Shown one piece after another: positions 55,026 through 64,000 of a DNA stretch of 64,000 nt. This stretch comes from Pohlia nutans. Its lineage: Eukaryota; Streptophyta; Bryopsida; Bryales; Mniaceae. The notes under the pieces were generated by a model. It ran no database searches. It saw nothing but the letters and a program-made list of their open reading frames with translations, and was not told where the DNA came from. The first letter of the stretch is position 1, and each line of letters opens with the position of its first letter. Location of the stretch: positions 22,287,009-22,351,008 of the forward strand of contig CM040100.1 in the NCBI GenBank assembly GCA_022496805.1, read 5' to 3'. The position numbers and the translations under genes are program-made.

Positions 55026-56391
55026 ACATTAAACCCTAAACCAAAATTTGGTTGCTCACTTGCTTAGGGGTCAAACACAACTAGTGTGCACACAAAAATC
55101 AATATTTTTATTACAAAAAAAAATTAAGCGTAAATAGGGAATCAAGTTTTGAACATGTAGTTAAAATTTCAAGATTTTTGGATTATTTTTGGATTTTTTA
55201 CAAGGTCCCAAGTGTGAAACTTAGAATACCGTGTAGAGCATTTTTGGCAATTTTGGCTTTTTAGTGTTGAATCTCAATTTTGGTCATGTAAATGATCTTT
55301 TTTGCATTCATGAGCCCAACCAGAAAAATGAAGTTTGTCAAGTCTAGTTTTCACTCCATTTTTAAACTTTGGAACATTTCTAAAGCTGAACATTTTATTG
55401 CAGATACAGATTGAGTACCGATTACCATGGAATAGTTCAATTTCAATATATTGTGAAAACAAATGACTTTCATCCACCATTATGTTCTTCATTGTTATTT
55501 AAACATATAGTAAAAGAGTTAGTTTTTCCTTAAATAATCATAATAATTTTAGAATCTCACAAATAAATATAAAAATTGTGGATTGTACCTATAGTTTAAT
55601 CTAATTCATTCATCTAGGAAAAAAAAAGTATAAATAATATCATTCATTTATAGTCATGATATATGAAACATTCAAATGAATACGAATTGTAGTTTGACTT
55701 CATGGCCATAGACTGAGGTATTTAAGAGTTAAGACAATGAAGGAAGCAATTTAGGGCCTCCTTCTATGCAGGGTCAAGCCTTGAATCTTGCTCTCCACCG
55801 ATAAAAATAGCGCAGAGCACTTCCATGCACACCTCGGTAGAACAATCCAGTAGATATAATTAGAAACTTTCCACAAAGCAACCAATCACGTAGCTCACCG
55901 ATGGTAGTGAGAATGGGTGAAATGTAAAGTCCGCTTTCAACGCTTACCGAGCATGGGTGGAAGTTGGAACCTCATTTTTTATCCTGTAGTTGTATTCACC
56001 AGCGCGATGCTCACATCGAAGCCCGCCCTTAGCATGGCAATCAAGTAGATTCTTTGAGTGTAAATGGGTGAAATTTGATGTAAATGGGGTGGTTTAATGT
56101 AACTTCTCTATCAACTATAAGCTTATTTTTAATCATTATAGAGCATTAATGGGATGCTCAGGGCCCCCTCCTAGAGCATTTTATAATTAAATATTGGTGA
56201 TAGTATTGGTGAATCGAACCATATGGATCGAATCTAAATTCAAAATCTAGAACTTTCATTTGCATATCAATTCCAAAATATTTTTCTAAATAGTACTTTA
56301 TGATGATTTTTCTAAAATCGTCAATTTTAGGAACACCCTGGTACATTTAGGGGTTAAGTAGTGGAAATATCAGCCTAGTTGAAACCCTTAG
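55026..56391. other. Gene-free stretch with repeat debris
   Basis: About 56190-56360 is a truncated relative of the element at 43054-43613 (ACCATATGGATCGAATCT, TTTAGGGGTTAAGTAG). The remainder has no recognised feature. Confidence 0.4.
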
Positions 56392-56564
56392 CACTACTAG
56401 CAAAGGCATAGCTTCTCACTCAGATCAGTGTCAGAGTTCATTGTACAAACTTATCCTACATGACGAATCACACTCACCAAGTCTTGAGCGCCTACACAAT
56501 GAATGCAAAGTGGCGCCGGTTGACTCACCTATCGAGTGAAAAGCGACGCCTTCTCCTTGTAGTG
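56392..56564. mobile_element. CACTA-type MITE (173 bp), TSD TAG
   Basis: CACTACTAGCAAAGGCATAG and GCGACGCCTTCTCCTTGTAGTG; TAG at 56389-56391 and 56565-56567. The interior (CTCACCAAGTC, AAGTGGCGCCG, GAGTGAAAAGC) matches the copy at 38896-39077. Confidence 0.88.
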
Positions 56565-56863
56565 TAGTGAGCAACAAAGAATCTCAACTGCTACAAGAAT
56601 TCTGTCTCTAAAACAAAATATTGGATTGAAGAAAAAATTCTGTGACGTGCCTGCTTGGCTCAATGGTTGGCCAACTATTTCCAAATCCAGCTATTATTAT
56701 TTTTTCAGAAATATAGTGGAACATGTACGATGCATGTGGCACTTCCTTCAACAAAATGGAATATGAATGGTCTTCTTGTAGGTGCATGGCCCCCATAAAA
56801 TCTGGTTGGTACATGCAAATGTAGTCAAATATCCTGGCATTTAGGGTCTTAAACAAGCACTAA

Positions 56864-57673
56864 TTAACCCTTTAACGTCCCAATTCAACATTGTTTTCAA
56901 AGGTTCGTTATTAAATGTTTGATGAAAAACAAAAATGGAGTTGATGTACAAAGAAAAGTTGTAAATGTCAATGTGAAGATCACATCTGTACAGTTGGATT
57001 CATCATATTTTTTATTGATATTTTTAATGAATTTTGCAAGGTTTTCTCTTAAAATTCAATTAAAAATCCCAAATTAACACAAAAAAATTAAAAGATATTG
57101 TAATAAAATTAGAATAACATACACTATGAGATGGTATAGTTTCCATTATTTGATTCTACTTATTTTGGAAAATCGTGTTTAAGTTCCCGTTGTTTGAACT
57201 AAGTAAGACCATATTCGTTAAATTGAGACAAAATGGTCATTTTGAGACTTCAGCCCTAAAACAATTATAGTCATTTATCGTCGAGTCGACGATAAGATGA
57301 GACTGTAACCTTTGGGCAATCAAAGGTTTTTATATATATTAATATATTAAAGTTTCAAATTACCGAATAGTCGCAAACCTGAACAGTTATAATGGTTTAT
57401 CCTCGAGTCGACGATAAAATTGAGACTACACTTTGTCTCAATTTAACGAATATGGCCTTTAAGAATGAAACTTGACATAAACCAATTCTGTTGCTTTTCA
57501 AAAAAATCACAATATTTTTTTTCGAAGATCCATACCATACAAATGATAGTCAATTAGCACAAGAACCAAAAGAAATTTGGATGGATAAAAAACTATACAC
57601 GATGTAGTGTTGAGAAAGGTTGCAATCTGTTTGTCGTCCTTTATATATGGACGCAGGCGCATTAAAGGATTAA
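56864..57673. mobile_element. TTAA-bounded piggyBac-like element (810 bp) with a nested MITE
   Basis: TTAACCCTTTAACGTCC at the left and CATTAAAGGATTAA at the right. Apart from the MITE at 57207-57457 it matches 23097-23640 closely. Confidence 0.75.
57207..57457. mobile_element. MITE, GGCCATATTCGTTA family, copy 4 (251 bp)
   Basis: GACCATATTCGTTAAATTGAG and CTCAATTTAACGAATATGGCC. The empty site in the sister element (GAACTAAGAATG near 23431) against GAACTAAG...TTTAAGAATG here implies a short (3-4 bp, AAG or TAAG) duplication. Confidence 0.85.
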
Positions 57674-59630
57674 ATTATTTGTTACAACACAATAGATCCA
57701 CTTCATTAATGTATGTGTATCCATAATAGAAACTGAGCATAGCTACTATTATTAGACATGTATTACTCTTATTGATTCTTATTGGCAAGTAAAAGAAGAG
57801 TCTAATGCATTTTGGCATCTCGTTTGGCATGCATTATTTGGACATTATAAGAATAAATTATAAATTTTCAAAGTAATGTCTATATGTGTACCCAAAATTG
57901 ACCTTCCATGACTCTTATAAGCTCTCATGTTCTCATTGTGTACATCTTGTATAATCAATATATAGTTTTTAGTCTTGCTTTTGGATCCAAATGTAGGCAA
58001 TACAAATTGAGACAAGGTCTATTATGGGTGTACATACCTTATGTGCACATCTATGGAATCATTTTATGCAGATGTAAAGTAGTTTTTCCATTCTCGTGGA
58101 TAAATTCGAAGTTAAGTAATGCACATCATTTGAAGAGTTACAAAGGTGGTAGTTTTTGGAAAATCTATAAATGAAACTTCAAAAATTTATGACTTATTCA
58201 TACATTGTTTGAATAACACAATTATTTTAGTGTATTGGAATCCTCTTCAAAATGGAGACAAAGTCCATAATTTTTTAGTTTAATCATAATAAACACACTC
58301 AATACCTAAAAAACTATGGGAATTGAAGAACTATCTTAGCTAGTATTAGCAAGATTGCATTCCCCAAAGGAAAGCCTAGCAGGTATTGGACGACATTCTC
58401 TACTTTACTATGGTCATATACTTTATAGCAAACAAGGTCACTTGTAATGAAAGTCACATTTAATAGAGAATGTGACATTCTATCTTTGTTGTTTACAAAA
58501 CTATATGACTACAGCTAAATATCATAACTTTCATACCAAAGTAATTTCGTGCTTTTGAACATGATGGTACAATTAGTTTTCAAAATCTTATTGAAATTTA
58601 CAAATATATCTCTTCAAAAAGGAGAGATGTGCACATTGATGTTTCCCACATGTTCATGCAACCGAATTAAAAAAAAAATGATCAATTATTTTAAGTTAAT
58701 TTGTTACATAAAATCATGAAAAGTAAATTAAAAAATTCACCATATTAAATGAAGTTCTTTTTTTCCTATGAGTGAAGATTTGGCTTCATTGATTGAAACT
58801 GTATAAAAATACAATGTTAGTCGTGCATTACAAGAATTGTATAGTAAAAGGACATAAACCCATTTTTTTGAAGGAACATATAGAGAATTTGTAACTTTAA
58901 TGAACCTTACTATATATATAAAAGTTTGCTAGTGAGGAAAAGAATAGTTTTGAGATGTATTTTCCTTTGTAATTAGAAAGAAAAGCTCTTAGCTCAAATT
59001 GCAAGGACCATAGCAAAAGAAATATTTATATGTTATACTATAGACGGAGGATATTGTATACGCTATGTTATTGGAATTGTTGCTGATTTGTCATTGTTGT
59101 AGCATTGTCTCATTTGTGTGAGCACACTCAATGCCTTAGTATTCAACCATAAAAGTACAACAATGATATATTCGTATAATATGAGCATTGCTAATTCTTC
59201 TTTATTGTAATGTCTATGGTTGTTTATTGTCTTCAAGTGTTTGAAATGAAGTTTGAAGTATTCAATTGTACATGATGTTCATTCAAGTTATACTTTGTAC
59301 ATGTCACTTTTTTAATTTATATTTAGTAGAAAATTGAAGAAGGAAAAAATTGTTGATGCCTTTTATCTTGGGAATGGAAAAATTTAGGTTAGAATGACAT
59401 TTTAAAGAGCCAATTTTTCTGACAAACTTCATAGGTGATAGCAAGAGTGCCTTTAATTTTAAGGCTTGGTTGCAACTCATCACCAAGCAAATTTGTATTT
59501 GGACTATTAGGGGTATTTACAGTGCCTCTAGAAGTCCACTAGAAGACCACTTGATTCATGAATATGATAGACCGTAATTTAAAATTTAAAAAAAAAATTC
59601 AAAAAAAAATGTGATCCTTCATAGAGTTCT
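57674..59630. other. Gene-free AT-rich stretch
   Basis: About 30% GC, without a recognised gene or repeat. Short frames (57908-58174, 59304-59486) have no domain. Confidence 0.4.
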
Positions 59631-59779
59631 CCATTTTCAAACTTCAAAGTAAGGTGCCACTAGAAGAGGGGCTCCTATCTTTTAGTCACTTAAAACCCAT
59701 CAAAAAGGTAAGTTTTAAGTAACTAAAGAATAAGAGACCCTCCACTAGTGCCACTTCACCTTGAAACTTGAAAGTGGAG
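59631..59779. repeat. 149-nt hairpin with about 65-bp arms
   Basis: TCAAAGTAAGGTGCCACTAG and AGTCACTTAAAACC on the left pair with GTTTTAAGTAACT and CTAGTGCCACTTCACCTTG on the right around a loop of about 10 bases. It could be a small MITE or a small-RNA precursor. Confidence 0.72.
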
Positions 59780-59875
59780 TCACCTTTTCCTTCTTCCTTT
59801 TTCTCACTTTTAGACTGCTAAAAAATGGAATCAAGTGTGCTTCCAGAGGGAATCAGAGTGTATCCACATGCACTC

Positions 59876-60490
59876 TGATGGCCCATTCACATACACCAAT
59901 GTTGCCGCATGTATGCATGCGTCATGTAACTTTGAGGGAATTTGTTGTCAACTGAAAAGTATAAAATACACAATTAGAAATTACTCTAACGCAATCCATG
60001 ACAAAAAGGAACGCAACGCAAAAAAAAGAGCACGGCTCTACTTGCGGCATAACATTCAGTAGCCTCTATGACTACTGCCTTTTCCCAACAGAATGATGTG
60101 GAATATCCCACATCATTTCATCCCCCCAATGAAATGATGTAGGATATTCCACATCACGTCACTAGCTATGGGGGCAGGTGGCATTGAGCAAGAGCAATCA
60201 ACCATGGTGAATAGTAATCTAAAGCACTCACTCAATCACAATTCAACAATGTTTTGTAATTTTTCATTTGATTCAGTAGTCCATTCAATTACAAATCACT
60301 GGTCACTCCATATATAAAGGCGGATGAAACTAAAAGGCACCCTCTTGGAAGGCTACTGAATGTTATGCACAAATAGTTGTTGCAGCAAGAAAAGACAAAG
60401 CTTTGAATATTTTTTGGTTTCTCAGTTTTACCTTCCTCCATTTAGGGAACGCAAATGCAAGTGCGGCAGGTGCTTGGTGTGAATGGGCCA
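59876..60490. mobile_element. GGCCCATTCACA element, split by a CATAAC MITE
   Basis: GGCCCATTCACATACACC and GGTGTGAATGGGCC at the ends. The interior shares GACAAAAAGGAACGCAACGC and GAAAAGACAAAGCTTTGAATA with the copies at 39857 and 63230 (reverse complement). Interrupted at 60051-60368. Confidence 0.75.
60051..60368. mobile_element. MITE, CATAACATTCAGTAGC family, nested copy (318 bp)
   Basis: Over 90% similar by eye to the copy at 13013-13332, including the GATGTGGAATATCCCACATC stem. Inserted inside the GGCCCATTCACA element. Confidence 0.9.
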
Positions 60491-60870
60491 AGAATACCCG
60501 TATTGATGGAATCAAGTGGGCTTCCGGCCCAGGCTTCCGGAGGGTATCTGGAATTCCGGATGCACTCTGAAAACAAAAAGCCCACTTGATCCCGGGATTC
60601 TTTCCACTCCACTCACTTGATCCCATTCCGCTTTTCCAAGAATATAGAGAAATTAAAGACCTTCAGTTGCAACACTGTTCAGTTCAGTTAGTTATGCACG
60701 CCAATGACTGGGCAAAAGTGCGCAGGAACTTCACAGGCCACACGAAGAACTCCGGAACTCCGGTCTAGATAGACACCGACGTGAATAAAGTGTCTGTTCC
60801 ACCCACCCTTTGTCCGATGCCCACAGGACAAAGTCTTTACAGGCTACTCATAGTTACAGGTTTGAATACA

Positions 60871-60900
60871 GCATTGTCAAGCATTGTCAAGCATTGTCAA
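60871..60900. repeat. 10-bp tandem repeat (GCATTGTCAA x3)
   Basis: Three perfect copies and a partial fourth (GCATCG). Confidence 0.9.
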
Positions 60901-61193
60901 GCATCGTTTTCAAGGAGTTACATGACTGAACAATATAAACACAGCCATAAAAGTAAATTTAGGGTAAATACTAAGGCAGAGGCTATGCGACTAACGGCTT
61001 CTTCCTGTTGTTTTCAATGTAAGTTGATGCAAGACTAAGGGCCGGTTTAGATCACGGTGGAGAAGTGCACCGGTTGGTCAAGAGGTTTTGCCCAAGATAT
61101 GGTTATTTGAGGCAACCGGTGGAATGCCGGACAAGATGGAAAGACAACAAAATAATGGCTTAAGAAGTCTTGACCGGTTGTAGTGGAACCACT

Positions 61194-61447
61194 AAGGTAG
61201 GAGCACCCAATTCCAACATTGTACCCAATACCGATAATTTCTAAACACGGTAGTCATTCTAGAATGTAAATCTAGGTAGAGCATAGATAGCTTATCATTT
61301 TGGTCAACAAACATTAAGGGCTCTATGACATGTTTAGATTTGTGTTCTAAAATGACTAACATGTTTAGATTTGTGTTCTAAAATGACTAACATGTTTAGA
61401 AATTATCGGCATTGGGTACACTGTTGGAATTGGGTGCTCCTACCTTA
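61194..61447. mobile_element. MITE with about 55-bp inverted ends (254 bp)
   Basis: AAGGTAGGAGCACCCAATTC...GATAATTTCTAAAC faces its complement. TA lies outside AGGTAGG at both ends. A 31-bp direct repeat (CATGTTTAGATTTGTGTTCT...) occurs twice at 61329-61390. Confidence 0.8.
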
Positions 61448-61758
61448 ACTGGAGAAGTCTTCCGGACAACTTCACCAAGAGGAGAAGTCCACCGGACAAT
61501 CTCACCAATTTGAGACTTTTGGTTGGCCATAGTAGAAACATTAAAACCAAAAGTTACTCCTTTTTTCCTTTCAAAGACCGTGAGCAATCATTGTATTGCG
61601 CAAAGAGGAAAATACAAGGGGGGTTAGTCCTGTCCCACGGGAAGGTAGGCATCCAAAAAATACTCTTCACTTCAAATGTTAAAATCTCTCAATTTGTGCA
61701 GTCAAAAATTCTACAAAAAGTTGCACACATTCTTGTAGTCGTGTAGGACAAGACCCTA

Positions 61759-61963
61759 CACTACTACATTGAAATCACCATGTACTGTGGCCCACGGTAT
61801 TTTTGAACGGCCACAATAATAATTCTATTTCCAAAATACTATCGTAGATTTCATTCAAATTTGATGAAAATTTGTCCAAAATGGATGAAACATTGTACAA
61901 ATAGATGAGAAGTTTTCCAAATGGATGAATATACCCACAATATATAGTGATTTCAGTGTAGTG
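61759..61963. mobile_element. CACTA-like MITE (about 205 bp)
   Basis: CACTACTACATTGAAATCAC and GTGATTTCAGTGTAGTG at the ends; repeated GGATGAAA words inside. A 3-bp duplication is not seen. Confidence 0.6.
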
Positions 61964-62756
61964 AAATCCAAATCTAAAGGTAGGCTTTGTTTAAAAATTA
62001 AAAATTAAAATATTATTATTATTAAAAAAAACTATAAAAAAAAAAAACTAAAGGTCGGGCTCAAGTGAGCCCATTTTTCAACTCAACTGGGCGGACCAAT
62101 ATTTGAACAATGTCTCAAGTTCGGTTTGCTTGATTACAAAAAAAAAAAAAAAAAAAAAAAATCACCTCATAATTATGAACTACAATCAACCCTCTATAAA
62201 TGATATCCCTTGGAAGTACTACATTTGTAACATTTATTCATGAATCACATATAACCATAAAACATGGTGGATCATTTCAATTGGATGTAACAATTATACA
62301 TGTAATAAGAATGTCAAATATCTCAATTTTAGAGCCAAAATGGCTATAGTTGAATGAAATAACATTATAATGTGGATGATTTTTTTTTAAATCCAAGATG
62401 TGGATGAATGTAGAAAATAGAAATATGTAGAAAAATCACAAGTATATATTGTACTTGATATAAGCTTTTTTTATTTATTTAATATAATTTTGTATAACAA
62501 ATCATCTTGCTCATGTATCTATGTTTGTGACTGTGACTATGAAGTGACAGTTTCTCAAACATGTTATTATAGAAGGATAACACTATTATTTATAAGTTAC
62601 ATATAGTTTATACTCGTCATCTAGTCTAGTGTACACTAACTAGTCACCAGTTTAAAAAAATCAATCATATTTAAACAATGTAGCAATGTGATTAGTTGAA
62701 TCAAAGAATCAAGTATCTCATAAAATGAAATATAACAATTAGAAACGGTAGATAGA

Positions 62757-62870
62757 TAGATAGATAGATAGAAATTCCGGTCCTCTTTTGAGGCCGGTGT
62801 GAATAAAGTGTCCATTCGTAATGTCAATGACTCAGTGCCCACCGGACAGAGGGTCATTGGAACAAAACTT
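62757..62870 (-). repeat. ATCT-tailed repeat copy with (GATA)5
   Basis: The reverse complement of the 7850-7945 copy, with a longer GATA run (62751-62770). Short open frames through these repeats give the same TDTLFTPASKEDR peptide at several loci, which reflects the repeat and not a gene. Confidence 0.75.
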
Positions 62871-63111
62871 AGAAACGGTACTTATACACTAAGGGGAGTA
62901 GCCACTTGTAACAAATAACGAAATAACATTTTACTTCAATTCTTAGTATTTCTTAATGTGTTTTTTTAGGAGTACAAAAACCATAACAATTATGGCATAA
63001 TAACGTTTAAGGAGGTAACATGTATAGAGGGTCGATTGTAGTAGTTTGTTTCCACAGGCTGTGTGCCCCTAAACCATTTTCTATGAAATGTGATAGGATT
63101 CTATGGAGTGA

Positions 63112-63230
63112 CCCCAAAACATGCTGGACATGCAAGCAGAAACCCCAAAACATGCTGGACTCGCAGCAGAAACCCCAAAACATGCTGGACACGCAGCAGA
63201 AACCCCAAAACATGCTGGACATGCAAGCAC
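63112..63230. repeat. 30-bp minisatellite, four copies
   Basis: Units beginning CCCCAAAACATGCTGGAC start at 63112, 63143, 63173 and 63203. A short duplication of AAGCACTTGCATCTGC follows. Because the unit is a multiple of three, several frames stay open on both strands. Confidence 0.9.
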
Positions 63231-63518
63231 TTGCATCTGCCCCAAGCACTTGCATCTGCGTTCCCGAAATGGAGGAAGGTAAAACCGAGAAACAAAAAAA
63301 TATTCAAAGCCTTGTCTTTTCTTGCTACAACTACTGTGCAACTCCATTACAGTGCCGCAAGTAGAGCCATGCTCCTTTTTTGCGTTGCGTTCCTTTTTGT
63401 CATGCATTAGAGTAATTTCTAATTCCGTATTTTGTATTTCTTGGTTGACAATAGATTCCCTCAAAGTTACTTGACGCATGCATGCATGCAGCAGCACTGG
63501 TGTATGTGAATGGGCCAT
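63230..63518. mobile_element. GGCCCATTCACA element, uninterrupted copy
   Basis: The right end GGTGTATGTGAATGGGCC is clear; the left end is truncated at the minisatellite. Serves as the empty-site reference for the split copies at 39857 and 59876. Confidence 0.7.
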
Positions 63519-64000
63519 CAGAAGAGCAGTATGTCATAACAAGGCAAGCTCTCAATCCTATGGTTCAGATTTGTCCACAAAAATAGTATTTTAATCAAGT
63601 TGGAGTTCTCCGGAGGTCAAGTTTGTTGTCCGAGGCTTTGAGGTTGCCCAAGAAACTTGACCTCCCCTTGTAAAAAGTGTTGCCACGTTGGCGCCCATGT
63701 CATTTTCTCATCCATGTTTGAAGTTCTCCACTGGACAAGTCTTGGTCATGGTGCAAACCCCAACCGGTGAAGAACAAAATTTGCTCCAATCATATTGCGA
63801 GCTCCATTTACCTAAATTTTTGACCGGTAGACTTCTCCACCATAGTCTAAATTGGCCCTAAGTCCAAGATCAATGTCCCTTTGGCTTGCCTATGTGAGTT
63901 GGTTTGTTCCCTCTTTGTTTTTTCAATGAAAATGGTATTTTTTCAAAGTACAATAAAACGACCAAGTGTAGGATTTATTTAATTTTGCCAACAACATATT

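Larger units (their letters stand above)
61039..63858. mobile_element. Harbinger-like non-autonomous element (2820 bp), TSD TAA
   Basis: Inverted ends GGGCCGGTTTAGATCACGG and its partner GGGCCAATTTAGACTATGG, both continuing GTGGAGAAGT..ACCGGT, lie between TAA at 61036-61038 and 63859-63861. GGGCC-starting termini and a TWA duplication are the PIF/Harbinger signature. No transposase frame is present; the interior is filled by other repeats (61194, 61759, 62757, 63112, 63230). Confidence 0.75.

Noticed and set aside
55027..55040. AAACCCTAAACC, similar to plant telomere repeats.
   Set aside because: A single unit next to a TTAA-type element; not a tandem telomeric array.

Overview
The window is nuclear DNA of a green plant, probably a non-seed land plant or a relative at bryophyte or charophyte grade. 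The genes are plant-type: LEA2/NHL membrane proteins, a plant aldo/keto reductase, a plant BTB/POZ protein and a CHY zinc-finger/kinase gene. Introns are ordinary GT-AG introns, intergenic DNA is AT-rich, and about half of the readable structure is transposable-element debris of many classes. I cannot name the species.

Layout. (1) 1-3.2 kb: a 10-bp tandem array, then a truncated Ty1/copia integrase/RT fragment joined to a broken spliced gene with a transposase-like HTH. (2) 3.2-8 kb: mostly non-coding, with one unrecognised ORF (5831-6358) and a near-perfect 886-bp foldback element. (3) 8-13 kb: small repeats and hairpins. (4) 13.3-18.8 kb: two tandemly duplicated two-exon NHL/LEA2 genes (minus strand, A and B) with duplicated promoters carrying DRE/CRT cores; after duplication A gained a MITE and B gained a SINE. 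(5) 21.2-31.2 kb: a plus-strand gene with two tandem CHY zinc-finger modules followed by a kinase-like domain, interrupted by one in-frame TGA. (6) 34.35-38.5 kb: a third NHL gene (C, minus) whose 3.4-kb intron holds a dead Tc1 element, a hAT MITE and another MITE. (7) 40.0-41.6 kb: a complete Tc1 (DD34E) transposon with an uninterrupted 339-codon transposase, nested in an older element. (8) 44.9-49.7 kb: an intact nine-exon aldo/keto reductase gene (355 codons). (9) 50.7-52.0 kb: an intact intronless BTB/POZ gene (425 aa, minus). (10) 52-64 kb: gene-free repeats, including a 2.8-kb Harbinger-like element (TAA target duplication) packed with nested repeats.

The most unusual items are the CHY zinc finger-pseudokinase fusion, at least nine TTAA-bounded elements with CCC-starting inverted termini (piggyBac-like), an apparently intact Tc1 DD34E element in a plant context, and paralogous empty sites that date several insertions directly from this sequence. 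The host genes do not form a pathway. The three NHL paralogues share a promoter architecture suggesting cold/drought (DREB) control; the reductase, BTB protein and CHY-kinase are independent genes.
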